From Pseudobutyrivibrio xylanivorans DSM 14809 (lineage in GTDB: Bacteria > Bacillota > Clostridia > Lachnospirales > Lachnospiraceae): a stretch of DNA of 64,000 bases. The stretch spans positions 26,660-90,659 of the forward strand of contig NZ_FQYQ01000011.1 in assembly GCF_900141825.1 (NCBI RefSeq). The letters run 5' to 3'. A model generated the notes under the pieces. The model ran no database searches, was not told where the DNA came from, and saw only the letters and a program-made list of their open reading frames with translations. Each line of letters opens with the position of its first letter. Within the stretch, counting starts at the first letter, position 1. The translations under genes were made by a program, and so were the position numbers. Positions 18,276-27,145 of this stretch are shown piece by piece.

Positions 18276-19523
18276 TTATTCTTTCTTTGCTTCGATTACT
18301 GTGACTGTAACTGATGTATTCTGTACGGTGATTCCCTCAAGGTTCTCAAATTGTAAAACTGCATTCTGACCTTCGCCAACGCTGAGATTAGAGCAATCAA
18401 TGTAGCCCTTAACATCCTCAGCCTTTAGACCGGCTAAAGCACTTTCACTTCCAAATACATCAACAGTAATTTTTTCTACATCCAACGAAACTGCCAGTCC
18501 CTCAGGAACATTTCTAAGTTCTATGTTCTCTGCCGGCACAGTAATCGTAGACGCTGTTTCATTAGCCATAGTGACATAGATAGCAACCTTAGAAGAGGTG
18601 CCCTCTGCCAGCTGAACACCATCCGGTAGATAAGCTGAAATATCTACTGATGTGGTGAATGAGCCTGTAAGGTTCGACAGATTGATAACTGTTTCTGGAA
18701 TGGTGATGTTGCTCACTTCATTAAGTGCGCTAGGTTCACCAATAATCATTACAGATGCTGGATCTGTCTTTATACTTCCAAGGGTAAGCTCAGGCGACAG
18801 GATGCCGCTGGTCTTAACCACTATGTCTGCTGCCTTCGTATTTACGAATGAAACACTGACGCTGACTGTAGATACTGACATATTAAGTGAAGATGTATCT
18901 ACTACTTCGCCCTTTGCATCGTAAAACTTCGGAATAACGTTTTCTGTGAAGTTGCTTGTAACACCTGTGATGTTTGCAGAAGCAACAACAGATTCTATCT
19001 TATTAACAATATCCTGTGGACCCGTAACAGTAATGACTGTAGGGCTGCAGGTCACTTCTTCTACTGCAAGCTCAGGCTCCAAATCACCAGTAGTCTGTGC
19101 GTTAATTAGGAATCTCTCTGTAGTAAGATCCTTAAGATTTACATAGAGATAATTCTGACGGCTGGAAATAGTAATGTAGTTAACATATGACTTCGCTGCA
19201 ATTGTAACAGGCACACGCTCACTGTTTTCCAGATTGTTCATATCAGCTACAGCAGAGAAATCTGAAGGCGAAAGCTTTTCAATGATAGAACGCTTTGCCG
19301 TAACTCGGAAGCTGACTGTATTAACGCCATCCTTGATTTCGTAAAGCTTACCAGCCTGAGTAAGCACATCCTCGTTGGTAACTGTAACAACCGACGTGAA
19401 TGTTCTTGTCTGCTTAGGATCATCGATGTTTACCACAACAAGCCATAGCAGGAATGAGAATATGATAGCTAAAATTTTTAATCCTACGTCCTTGGTGAGG
19501 GCATTAATTATTTTCTGCTGCAT
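18276..19523 (-). CDS. cdaR: CdaA regulator, YbbR-domain protein
   Basis: The 415-residue protein has a short cytoplasmic N-terminus, one transmembrane helix (about residues 17-34, ILAIIFSFLLWLVV) and a series of extracytoplasmic YbbR domains recognisable from repeated blocks such as EEVTCSPTVITVTGP and PEGLAVSLDVEKITVDVFG. CdaR controls the diadenylate cyclase CdaA from outside the membrane. Its start directly abuts the cdaA stop, so they are translationally coupled. Confidence 0.93.
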   Translation of the reverse strand: MQQKIINALTKDVGLKILAIIFSFLLWLVVVNIDDPKQTRTFTSVVTVTNEDVLTQAGKLYEIKDGVNTVSFRVTAKRSIIEKLSPSDFSAVADMNNLENSERVPVTIAAKSYVNYITISSRQNYLYVNLKDLTTERFLINAQTTGDLEPELAVEEVTCSPTVITVTGPQDIVNKIESVVASANITGVTSNFTENVIPKFYDAKGEVVDTSSLNMSVSTVSVSVSFVNTKAADIVVKTSGILSPELTLGSIKTDPASVMIIGEPSALNEVSNITIPETVINLSNLTGSFTTSVDISAYLPDGVQLAEGTSSKVAIYVTMANETASTITVPAENIELRNVPEGLAVSLDVEKITVDVFGSESALAGLKAEDVKGYIDCSNLSVGEGQNAVLQFENLEGITVQNTSVTVTVIEAKKE

Positions 19524-20390
19524 TTATTTGCCCTCCTTTTCAGTTTTTGTGAAAGCCTCAACTGCTTCTTCAGGATTCTGGAGACGCTTAAGCTCTGCAA
19601 TAAGCTCGTCTTCCTTTACATCACGAACGATGCGTCCTTCACGAGCATAAGAAACTGTTCCAGTCTCTTCGGAAACAACAATGGTGAGTGAATCAGATAC
19701 CTCACTGATACCAACTGCCGCTCTGTGTCTGGTTCCAAGGTCCTTTGAAAGGGCCATGTTATCAGAAAGTGGCAGATAGCATGTAGCTGAAACAACTCTG
19801 TCTCCGCGGACGATAACCGCTCCATCATGAAGAGGAGTGTTCTTTTCAAATATATTGATAAGCAGCTGTCTGCTGACTACTGCATCAATGCCAATACCTG
19901 TACGCTCAAACTCTGTAAGCTGCATATCCTTTTCTACAACGATAAGTGCACCTGTCTTAACTGCCCCCATTTCATAGCAGGCTGTAACAAGACCAACGAT
20001 AGTAGAATCGTCAAATTTCTTGGCACCAGTCTTTAAAATATTCCACGTGAACAGAGATGTGATCTTACGACGACCAATCTGCTCCAGTGCTCGACGAAGC
20101 TCTGGTTGGAATACCACGATAAGCACCGTCACTGCAACTGAAACCAGCTTCTCGCCTAACCACAAAATGGTGTTCATCTGGAAAACAGCTGCCACCAGGA
20201 AAAACAGCATGATAATCAGCACACCTCGGATAAGCATCCAGACGCGGCTGTTCTTAACCCAAACCAACAGGTGGTACATAAAATATGCAATTATAAAAAC
20301 CTCGATTACATCTGTGATGGAAACATCTGGAATATTTACATTGAAATAGTCATCGATGAATGCATCTACAGCGTTTACAAAATCAACCAC
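19524..20390 (-). CDS. cdaA: Membrane diadenylate cyclase (c-di-AMP synthase)
   Basis: A 288-residue protein with three N-terminal transmembrane helices and a DAC domain (about 100-235). The domain has the nucleotide-binding TPLHDGAVIV (DGA) and GTRHRAAVG (RHR) motifs. It makes cyclic di-AMP from two ATP, a signal controlling potassium and osmolyte balance and wall stress. The start is GTG at 20390, with AAGGAAGGAATT upstream. It heads the cdaA-cdaR-glmM block and follows the 303-residue membrane protein gene by about 33 bases. Confidence 0.96.
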   Translation of the reverse strand: MVDFVNAVDAFIDDYFNVNIPDVSITDVIEVFIIAYFMYHLLVWVKNSRVWMLIRGVLIIMLFFLVAAVFQMNTILWLGEKLVSVAVTVLIVVFQPELRRALEQIGRRKITSLFTWNILKTGAKKFDDSTIVGLVTACYEMGAVKTGALIVVEKDMQLTEFERTGIGIDAVVSRQLLINIFEKNTPLHDGAVIVRGDRVVSATCYLPLSDNMALSKDLGTRHRAAVGISEVSDSLTIVVSEETGTVSYAREGRIVRDVKEDELIAELKRLQNPEEAVEAFTKTEKEGK

Positions 20391-20423
20391 CGAATTCCTT
20401 CCTTCTACCCTATACGGGATGTT

Positions 20424-21335
20424 TTATATTTTCTTTACTTCTTTGTCTTCTTCTGCAATTCGAATCTTTGGAACCGCTGTAACATAGTAGTAATAATCGT
20501 CATCCTCAAACTGAACCTTCTCAATTCTTGAGTAGTCCAAATCCAATACAAAATAATTCAAGATAAAACCTACCGCAAATACGATAATGTTTCCTAAGAT
20601 GAGCCCTGGAATTGCGCCCTTCTGGCTGGCGAGAAGATATCCTGCAAGCATGATGATAAATTCAACAGCAACACCAGCTGCATTTGCTATCATCCAGGAC
20701 ATATTTATGCTGGCCTGGCGTAGCATATAAACCACCAAAAACATGGCAACCATGGCGATGATGAAGAACCAGAACAGGCGGTTCTGCAACATCTGCTCCT
20801 GAATCAGTGAAAATACTGAAACATCGGAAGTCTCATCCACAATCGCAGTAGTATTATCCTTAATAACATGGAGATAAAACGCGATAACTGAGCCACAAAT
20901 AACCGATGTGAGCTCGTTAATATTTGACATCAGGCCTGCGCCCAACGACATGACATATGGCGCGCCAAAGGAATAGCAGATTGGCACTGTAACCATATTA
21001 GACGTAACTTTGCTTCTAAAATAAGCACAAACAAGGTAACCCACTACCACCATACCAAGCGCCACAACAGCAACCATTGGTGAAAGTGAGACTAAATCTA
21101 TAAGTAATACAATTGTAAGAACGAGCGACACACCCTGAATAGGGAAAAATGCGCAGATGATAGCGATAATAATAGAAACCCAAAGCTGACTCACATGCTT
21201 GTTATGACCAAAATTGGCTCTGATACACATGAGACCTACAAATGCCACAAGGGCACTCCATATTTTTAAGAAAAGCATTTCGCGAGAAAGTACAAATCTT
21301 CGTATATCATCTCGTAATCTAATAAAAGCGTTCAT
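20424..21335 (-). CDS. Uncharacterised multi-spanning membrane protein
   Basis: A 303-residue protein with about eight or nine hydrophobic helices spread from residue 28 to 270. An acidic, tyrosine-rich C-terminal tail follows (EDDDYYYYV near 280). No enzyme or transporter motif is recognisable. The start ATG follows the stop of the 152-residue gene directly, with GAGGAATTC as ribosome site. It sits just upstream of cdaA in the same operon, so a link with envelope or osmotic homeostasis is possible, but this is inference from position only. Confidence 0.75.
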   Translation of the reverse strand: MNAFIRLRDDIRRFVLSREMLFLKIWSALVAFVGLMCIRANFGHNKHVSQLWVSIIIAIICAFFPIQGVSLVLTIVLLIDLVSLSPMVAVVALGMVVVGYLVCAYFRSKVTSNMVTVPICYSFGAPYVMSLGAGLMSNINELTSVICGSVIAFYLHVIKDNTTAIVDETSDVSVFSLIQEQMLQNRLFWFFIIAMVAMFLVVYMLRQASINMSWMIANAAGVAVEFIIMLAGYLLASQKGAIPGLILGNIIVFAVGFILNYFVLDLDYSRIEKVQFEDDDYYYYVTAVPKIRIAEEDKEVKKI

Positions 21336-21794
21336 TTAGAATTCCTCTAGTCCTTTTTTATCGTCGTAATCTCTGGCAAGAAATGGCTTAGTCTGCTGCA
21401 TCTCTGCCTCGTACATATGATTAAGCTTTGAGTATTTAACTCCAAGCTCCTTGATAAGGCGTTTGCCGCGTTTGTAACGCTTGCTTGCCCGTGCTCTGGC
21501 CGAATGCACATGAATAATTATGTAGGCCGCGTAAACTAACAGCCCTGCCAAAGCTATCATTAATATGTACATAGTTGTGATATTCTCAAGAACGTTGCTA
21601 ACCAGATATAAAACAATGGCTGCATATATAACACCGTAGAAGAGAGTGCCTGCAATGAAGCCTCCCCAGCCGTGAAGTGCAATATATTCTTTTTTCGAAT
21701 AGCGAAGCATTGGCTGGTATTCAGGGCCCATTTCCTTCTCGAAAATGGCCATGACAGTCATATGCCTAACGCGCTCTTCATTTATCATAAACAA
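21336..21794 (-). CDS. Small membrane protein of unknown function
   Basis: The longest frame gives 152 residues from a TTG at 21794; an ATG two codons later (21788) is an equally good start. Two hydrophobic helices lie in the middle (about 50-105: GTLFYGVIYAAIVLYLV and MYILMIALAGLLVYAAYI). A basic segment follows (RASKRYKRGKRLIKEL), suggesting a cytoplasmic C-terminus. I do not recognise the family. It is fused in operon with the 303-residue membrane protein, zero bases apart. Confidence 0.72.
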   Translation of the reverse strand: MFMINEERVRHMTVMAIFEKEMGPEYQPMLRYSKKEYIALHGWGGFIAGTLFYGVIYAAIVLYLVSNVLENITTMYILMIALAGLLVYAAYIIIHVHSARARASKRYKRGKRLIKELGVKYSKLNHMYEAEMQQTKPFLARDYDDKKGLEEF

Positions 21795-21851
21795 TTATCC
21801 TCTGTCTTCTACACCTAGTAATTCAGAATCAGTATAGCATAAACAGTTTCT

Positions 21852-21885
21852 AAAAAAAACACCTACCGGCGAATGCCGGCAGGTG
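21852..21885 (-). terminator. Rho-independent terminator after yvyF
   Basis: On the minus strand, CACCTGCCGGC and GCCGGTAGGTG pair around a short loop and are followed at once by eight T. It would end the comFC-yvyF transcript before the next operon. Confidence 0.92.
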
Positions 21886-21904
21886 TATGTATAGTTTTAG
21901 TTTA

Positions 21905-22306
21905 TTACTGGATAAAACGCATCTTATTTTCTTTTTTAGGTTTCTGTACAGGTGGTGGAGCCTGTGGTTTTTCAATAGACTTAGCCAAAGCGTCAGCCGT
22001 CTTATTCTTACAGTTCTCACAATACTTACCCGTTCTGATAGTTGCTCCGCAAATCTCACACTCGATACCAACTGGAGAATCATCGGCAAACTGAAGGCGC
22101 TCTTCACGAATCCACTGGCGAATCTGCTGTGGTGTTACTTCATTAGCTTCAGAAATTTCCTGAATATTGGCACGAGGATTCTCTCTGATGTATTCCTTTG
22201 TATTCTGGAACTTTTTCTCAAGATCCGCGCGGCAAGCCTCGCAAATATTAGGGCCGCCTAAATAATTATATAACCTTCCACAAGTTTTACAGTTACGCAC
22301 CTCCAT
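21905..22306 (-). CDS. yvyF: Flagellar operon protein YvyF-like (two zinc-ribbon ends)
   Basis: The 133-residue protein has a CKTCGRLYNYLGGPNICEAC N-terminal zinc knuckle (four cysteines), a middle winged-helix-like block PRANIQEISEANEVTPQQIRQWI, and a second cluster CEICGATIRTGKYCENC. This is the layout of YvyF/TIGR03826 proteins found with comF and flagellar genes in Firmicutes. It follows comFC by 17 bases, the same order as in Bacillus. Its exact role is unknown. It is separated here from the flgM cluster, which lies 28 kb away. Confidence 0.87.
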   Translation of the reverse strand: MEVRNCKTCGRLYNYLGGPNICEACRADLEKKFQNTKEYIRENPRANIQEISEANEVTPQQIRQWIREERLQFADDSPVGIECEICGATIRTGKYCENCKNKTADALAKSIEKPQAPPPVQKPKKENKMRFIQ

Positions 22307-22323
22307 AGATGATACCTCCTAAT

Positions 22324-23058
22324 TTACTGCACCTCTCCGATGCAGACACACATGCCATAAACCTGGTCTATTCCCCCTTGCTTAAGCACTTTAGCGACCT
22401 CATCCATTGTTGTTCCAGTTGTGTAAATATCATCAACTAATAGCACTTTTCTAAATTGTACATCATTTTTCGTCAAACTAAAAGCTTTTAACAGATTTTT
22501 CTTTCTTTTTAAAGCATTTAACTGTTTCATTGCCTCAGTATCTTTATCTCGTTGCACAATTTCTTCTGCCACCGGAATCCCTGTAACCTGACTTAAAGCC
22601 TGGGCAAACACTGCCGCCTGGTTATATCCACGGCGTTTTTCCTTTGGCTTATACATAGGAACGGGAACAATTGCCTCTATCCCCTTTTCGTTAATCCAGT
22701 TTCTATAATAATGAAGGGCGTGGGCAGCAAAGGTCATTGCATAGCATCTTCTATTTCCATATTTAAATCGATACATGGCATCCTTCATATCTCCCGCATA
22801 CTGATAGATTGCCCTGTTTTGAATAAAAGCCCTGGTCGCGCCCTGACAGTCCTTACAATATTCTACCCTGTCATCCGCCAGTGGCGTGCCACATTTCATA
22901 CAGAACACTGGCCCCACCAGCTTCACTTTTTTACTGCAGGAGGCGCAAAAACCCATTTCTTTTTCTATTTTTAATAAAACTTTGTCACAAGCCACGCATC
23001 GTTTTGGATACAATACACCTAACAAGGGGGCTATAATACCTTTTATATGTAAATACAT
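22324..23058 (-). CDS. comFC: ComF-family phosphoribosyltransferase-like protein
   Basis: The 244-residue protein begins with a zinc-binding double C-x2-C block (CVACDKVLL...CASC and CMKCGTPL...CKDC). The PRTase domain contains VPVPMYKPKEKRRGYNQAA and the signature VLLVDDIYTTGTTMDE (about 200-215). ComFC/GntX proteins aid DNA uptake in competent Bacillus and are widely conserved. The ATG at 23058 has AAGGAG upstream. It diverges from the lipoprotein gene at 23148. Confidence 0.92.
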   Translation of the reverse strand: MYLHIKGIIAPLLGVLYPKRCVACDKVLLKIEKEMGFCASCSKKVKLVGPVFCMKCGTPLADDRVEYCKDCQGATRAFIQNRAIYQYAGDMKDAMYRFKYGNRRCYAMTFAAHALHYYRNWINEKGIEAIVPVPMYKPKEKRRGYNQAAVFAQALSQVTGIPVAEEIVQRDKDTEAMKQLNALKRKKNLLKAFSLTKNDVQFRKVLLVDDIYTTGTTMDEVAKVLKQGGIDQVYGMCVCIGEVQ

Positions 23059-23068
23059 TCAATACTCC

Positions 23069-23098
23069 TTGAAAAAAATAAATTACTGCATATATAAT
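23069..23098 (+). promoter_or_regulatory. Probable sigma-A promoter for the lipoprotein gene
   Basis: TTGAAA, 18 bases, TATAAT, about 50 bases before the ATG at 23148. A small GTTACT/AGTAAC inverted repeat lies between the promoter and the gene. Strong -10, acceptable spacing. Confidence 0.65.
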
Positions 23099-23147
23099 CA
23101 AGATGTTACTGTGAATAGTAACAACAATTAAAAAAAGGAATTTTAAT

Positions 23148-24533
23148 ATGAAGAAACGATTTTTAAGTTTGATTTTAATAGCAACCATGGCATTTTCCAT
23201 GACCGCATGTGGAAAAAAGACTGACTCGCAGCCTGCTAATGAGGTAAAAGATGAATCAGATAATGATTCGTATTGCTATAATATATCAGCACTTTTATCA
23301 GAAGACAATACCTATAATCAGGTTTTATTACAGGGCTTTACAGATTGCCTTACAGACTACCTTGGCCAGCAGCATTTCAAAATTTCCACTGCTACTGTTG
23401 ATGAAGAGAACACCAGTGATATGCTTACAGCCCGTGCTATTTCAAAATCACCAGATATGATTTTCACAGCCGGTAAATCCACTCTTCTTTCTGCTAAATC
23501 AGGTACAGATATTATTCCAATCGTTGCCACAGGCATCATCGATTTCAAGGGTACCCTTCGAATCGCCAGCCTTAATGGTAAGTCTTGGGACAAGACTACT
23601 GGCACAAATGTTACTGGTGTCAGCAGCAAGCCTAGCATTGTCGATCAGGTTTCACTCATGATTGAGGCCACTAAGGATTTACAGACTGTTGGTATTCTTT
23701 TCTCAGCTGAGGATACAGATGCCATTTACCAGAACGAAATCTTCGAAGCATACTTAAACCAGGCAGGTATCCCTTGGAAGGAGTATTTAATCCCTTCTCC
23801 TGCGGACACCACTGTCAACAACGAGGACCAGAATTCCACTGCTCTCTCAGCCAGCAAATATGTTGCATTCTCAGCTAAGCAGGGTATGGACAACATGGTT
23901 GTGTCTCTTGGAGAGACTGATGAGGATCCAGGTCTTAACTCTACTTCATCTACACGAGTTGCTTTAGTTTCTGAATTCTGGACAGGCGGCAAGGTTCTTC
24001 CAGCTACTGAAACAGAAGCTGAGGAAGATGATGCATCTAACGCTACCGAAGAAAAGGCTTCAAAAGATAACAAGACTTCAAAGGCTTCAGAGGATGAGGA
24101 GGAAGCTGCTCCTACTCTTGAAGAGCTTATTACAGAAGTTTGCAGTGAGTGTTCTGCCATCTATATTCCTTTCGGCAGCTCGCTTTCAGGCGAGATGGAT
24201 ATTATCGGAGATATTACAACAAAAGCTGGTGTCACTGTAGTTGCTGGTGATACAGAAGTTGGGAAAAATACACTTGTTACACTTTTCCAGGATCCTTACA
24301 CACTAGGCTATGCCGCAGGTAAGAAGGCTGTTAAGGTGTTTAACGGTGATGAGATTTCTTCTATTAAGATTGGTTCAGGTGATTCTGATGACGCTGTAAA
24401 GCTCTACAATGGAGCTATCGCAGAGAAGTTCGAGATGGAATTTCCAAAGTCATTCAAGGAGATTAACGAATTCATTGATACTTATGAGTACGGCAGCACC
24501 ACAACAAGATATCAGGCTTCGGGGGAAGAATAA
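23148..24533 (+). CDS. ABC-type substrate-binding lipoprotein (ABC_sub_bind/TrpX-like)
   Basis: A 461-residue protein with a lipoprotein signal (MKKRFLSLILIATMAFSMTAC; Cys20-21 region). The periplasmic-binding fold begins NISALLSEDNTYNQVLLQGF and continues through SPDMIFTAGKSTLLSA and IPIVATGI, similar to the TrpX/ABC_sub_bind family. A disordered acidic insertion rich in Glu, Asp, Ala and Lys lies near residues 285-320, and a second fold half follows (AIYIPFGSSLSGEMD). It is followed after 3 bases by a glycosyltransferase rather than by ABC permease and ATPase genes, so its transporter partner is not here. The ligand is unknown. Confidence 0.82.
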   Translation: MKKRFLSLILIATMAFSMTACGKKTDSQPANEVKDESDNDSYCYNISALLSEDNTYNQVLLQGFTDCLTDYLGQQHFKISTATVDEENTSDMLTARAISKSPDMIFTAGKSTLLSAKSGTDIIPIVATGIIDFKGTLRIASLNGKSWDKTTGTNVTGVSSKPSIVDQVSLMIEATKDLQTVGILFSAEDTDAIYQNEIFEAYLNQAGIPWKEYLIPSPADTTVNNEDQNSTALSASKYVAFSAKQGMDNMVVSLGETDEDPGLNSTSSTRVALVSEFWTGGKVLPATETEAEEDDASNATEEKASKDNKTSKASEDEEEAAPTLEELITEVCSECSAIYIPFGSSLSGEMDIIGDITTKAGVTVVAGDTEVGKNTLVTLFQDPYTLGYAAGKKAVKVFNGDEISSIKIGSGDSDDAVKLYNGAIAEKFEMEFPKSFKEINEFIDTYEYGSTTTRYQASGEE

Positions 24534-24536
24534 TTC

Positions 24537-25571
24537 ATGATTTTACATGTAATCAAATCCAACATTTATTCCGGTGCGGAAAATGTTGTATGTAAAATAA
24601 TCAACGGGCTTTCAGACAAGGAGGAGTTCATTTATATGGCTCCTCACGGCCCTATTGAAGACAAGCTCAAATCTATCGGTCTCTATGATTGCTACTACGG
24701 CATCGATAAGCTTGATGTAGCTACTATCAAAGCAGCTGTAGATAAGTTTCATCCTACAGCACTCCACGCTCACGATTTCACCGCCAGCGTTCTTTGCGGC
24801 CTTGCTGTAAAGGGCAAGATTCCAGTGATTTCACATCTACACTGCAATCCGCTATGGCTTAAAAATCCATTACATCCAAATACAATTTCATATCTGTTTG
24901 CAAGCAGATGGTTCAGCCAGATTATCACTGTTTCAGAGGCTGTTGAGAAGGAATATTGCTATTCTTCTAAATTGAAGTGTCCTGTAAATGTGCTTGGCAA
25001 TCCATTTTCTGCACAGACTGTTTTGGATGCAGCTGGCGATTCTGATGATGAATTTGTTTCAGATTTGCTTTATGTAGGACGCTTCAATCCAGCCAAGAAT
25101 CCTCTTGGCGCCATCAAGATTTTCGAAGCCCTTCCTAATAGAGATAATCTCATCTTTAGAATGGTAGGCAACGGAGAGCTTCTCGATGAATGTAAGGAAT
25201 ACGCCGCAAGTCACGGTTTATCCATAAGCTTTGAAGGCTTCCAGGACAACGTTTACAAATACATGAAGAACACTAAGGTTCTTCTGATGCCATCTATCTT
25301 CGAAGGCTTCGGGCTAGTAGCTCTTGAATCCATGACCCTCGGCATCCCTGTTGTCTGCTCCGGAGTCGGCGGCCTCCCAGGCATCGTAAACGACACCTGC
25401 GGCTACATATGTAACGAAACATCAGAATACGTAGATGCGATTAGCTCGTTACTCTCCGATTCGTCGTTATATAGCTCCAAATCAGAATCTGCGATTATCA
25501 AATCCTCAACGTTTGATAACTTATCAAGTTATCTAGAAAACATTTTATCTTTATACAAGAAATTACGATAG
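24537..25571 (+). CDS. Glycosyltransferase family 4
   Basis: The 344-residue GT-B protein starts LHVIKSNIYSGAENVVCKI and shows LLYVGRFNPAKNP and SIFEGFGLVALESMTLG with the EX7E glutamates (about residues 250-258). It is a likely paralogue of the GT4 at 7175 in the minus-strand glycan operon, yet here it sits on the plus strand beside a lipoprotein gene. Its stop codon overlaps the first base of structured element C, so the mRNA ends in that fold. Acceptor and donor are unknown. Confidence 0.87.
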   Translation: MILHVIKSNIYSGAENVVCKIINGLSDKEEFIYMAPHGPIEDKLKSIGLYDCYYGIDKLDVATIKAAVDKFHPTALHAHDFTASVLCGLAVKGKIPVISHLHCNPLWLKNPLHPNTISYLFASRWFSQIITVSEAVEKEYCYSSKLKCPVNVLGNPFSAQTVLDAAGDSDDEFVSDLLYVGRFNPAKNPLGAIKIFEALPNRDNLIFRMVGNGELLDECKEYAASHGLSISFEGFQDNVYKYMKNTKVLLMPSIFEGFGLVALESMTLGIPVVCSGVGGLPGIVNDTCGYICNETSEYVDAISSLLSDSSLYSSKSESAIIKSSTFDNLSSYLENILSLYKKLR

Positions 25572-25661
25572 GCTAGTAGGTATCAATCTCTAAGTAATAC
25601 TTAAGCGAGGCTTTCTTCAGCCGAGCGGAGTATTATCTTAGGATTGAGACCGTAACTAGCC
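25571..25661 (+). repeat. Structured intergenic element, copy C
   Basis: The plus strand folds as GGCTAGT/ACTAGCC, GG/CC within the A..GTA loop, TCAATC/GATTGA, a bulged T, CTAAG/CTTAG, AATACTT/GAGTATT, the AA/G loop, GC/GC, tandem GA/GA, and GGCT/AGCC around TTCTTC. Compared with the other copies, several stems have both sides changed. The left end overlaps the GT4 stop codon. The right end is followed by TTTTATTAT, so it may also end transcription. Confidence 0.87.
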
Positions 25662-25664
25662 TTT

Positions 25665-25694
25665 TATTATCTAAGGCTTGAGAGCGTAACCAAC
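25665..25694 (+). repeat. 3' fragment of the same structured element (copy E)
   Basis: Right after copy C comes a partial copy consisting only of the 3' half: CTAAGGCTTGAGAGCGTAAC. It is identical over this stretch to the 3' side of copy D (39992-40084), not to copy C, and there is no 5' partner. This looks like the remains of a second insertion or of recombination between copies. Confidence 0.75.
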
Positions 25695-25750
25695 TTTTTC
25701 TATTTCTATATCTAGCGTAATTGTCTGAAAATATTACAGAATCTAGTATG

Positions 25751-25779
25751 TTTACAGATTTTTATTTGTATGGTATTAT
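25751..25779 (+). promoter_or_regulatory. Probable sigma-A promoter for the FliD-like gene
   Basis: TTTACA, 17 bases, TATTAT, about 90 bases before the ATG at 25871. The start codon has an AAGGAGGG site. No sigma-28 box (TAAA-N15-NCCGATAA) is visible here, unlike at the main flagellar cluster. Confidence 0.6.
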
Positions 25780-25870
25780 GATAGTAGCTATAAGTATCGA
25801 TATCTATGTCCCGGCTTAGGCAAAGGATTGTCGAAGGTTATTTTATCAAGGAAGAAAGGAGGGACGTCTC

Positions 25871-27145
25871 ATGGCACGCATCGACGCAGCGTACAACTAT
25901 TTCATGACTACCTATGGCCAAAACATAGGCTCTCGTTATGAATCCCATAAGAAAAGTGAGTTACGCGACACATACAATAAAATAGTGAAAGCCAATAAGG
26001 ACGCTCCTCTGTACAAGATAAAGGACACAGAGGACATGGGTCAGTTTGCGATTGATATCAAAGAGAACGCTAACTCTATGTCGATGTCTGTTTCTAATCT
26101 CTCTTCTGCCGGCGATAGCATCGAAGATATCCTTAACAAGCGAATCGCTTCATCTTCTAATCCAGGTTCAGTCGACGCAAAATTTGTCGGTGACGAATCT
26201 ACCCCAGCAGATGATTTCACGATAGACGTTAGGTCACTAGCCACTCCACAGGTTAACATGGGCAACTTCCTTCCTGCAGATGGGCATAACTTCGAGGAAG
26301 GTCAGTATTCATTTGATTTGGATATTAAGAATCATTCTTATGAATTCCAGTTCAACGTTAATGCTGGCGAGCCTAACCAGTCAGTTCAGCAAAAGATTAT
26401 CCGTCTGATTAACAGCTCTGATGTTGGATTAAACGCATCACTGATGACCAGCAGCAATGGAGAGAATGCTATACAGATTACATCCAAGGCCACAGGCCTT
26501 CCAGAAGGCAACACTACTCTCTTCAATATTTCATCTAATATTTCTTGGAAAGAGCTGAATCTACTTGGTATAGACAGAACTATTCAGGAGCCAGTTAATT
26601 CCGACTTTACATTAAACGGTGTTGACCACTCATCTATGTCCAATACCTTCACCGTTAACAAAGCTTATGAGCTCACACTAAAAGCACCTTCCAATGGAGA
26701 GGTCACAGTAGGACTTATGAACGATACAGAAGCCCTTACCGATGGTGTCAGCCAGCTGCTTACCAGCTACAACGGAATGATTAACATAGGCTTGAAATAC
26801 AACGGCATTCATCAGAATCGTACTCTTTTAAATGAGATTTCTTCTATTGCAAAGGGTATGCAAAGCAGCCTTGAGTATGCAGGTATCCACATCGACGAAG
26901 TTGGGCACCTCATTCTTAACGAAGCTCAGCTTTCAGAGATTATAAACAGTGAAGACAGAGCTGAAGCCTTCACAGTTCTCAATGAATTAAAAGCAGCCAT
27001 CAGCAGGGCAGCCTCAAAGGCTTCCATTAATCCGATGGCTTACGTTGATAAAGCTATTGTAGAATATAAGAATCCTGGAAAGAGCCTGTCGGCACCATAT
27101 GCCACAAGCGCTTACTCAGGAATGTTAATGAACTATGGATTATAA
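25871..27145 (+). CDS. FliD-like flagellar cap/hook-associated protein, orphan
   Basis: A 424-residue secreted-type protein without cleavable signal, which is normal for flagellar export. The middle part (about 115-280) reads like a FliD domain: FTIDVRSLATPQVNMG, then a FQFNVNAGEPNQSVQQKI block and LTLKAPSNGEVTVGL. The last 150 residues are helical, with LTDGVSQLLTSYNGMIN, matching the FliD C-terminus. The N-terminus (MARIDAAYNYFMTTYGQ) is not typical of FliD. It is far shorter than the cluster FliD (723 residues) and lies 13 kb away with a non-flagellar promoter. It could cap a different filament or act as an adhesin (inference). Confidence 0.62.
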   Translation: MARIDAAYNYFMTTYGQNIGSRYESHKKSELRDTYNKIVKANKDAPLYKIKDTEDMGQFAIDIKENANSMSMSVSNLSSAGDSIEDILNKRIASSSNPGSVDAKFVGDESTPADDFTIDVRSLATPQVNMGNFLPADGHNFEEGQYSFDLDIKNHSYEFQFNVNAGEPNQSVQQKIIRLINSSDVGLNASLMTSSNGENAIQITSKATGLPEGNTTLFNISSNISWKELNLLGIDRTIQEPVNSDFTLNGVDHSSMSNTFTVNKAYELTLKAPSNGEVTVGLMNDTEALTDGVSQLLTSYNGMINIGLKYNGIHQNRTLLNEISSIAKGMQSSLEYAGIHIDEVGHLILNEAQLSEIINSEDRAEAFTVLNELKAAISRAASKASINPMAYVDKAIVEYKNPGKSLSAPYATSAYSGMLMNYGL

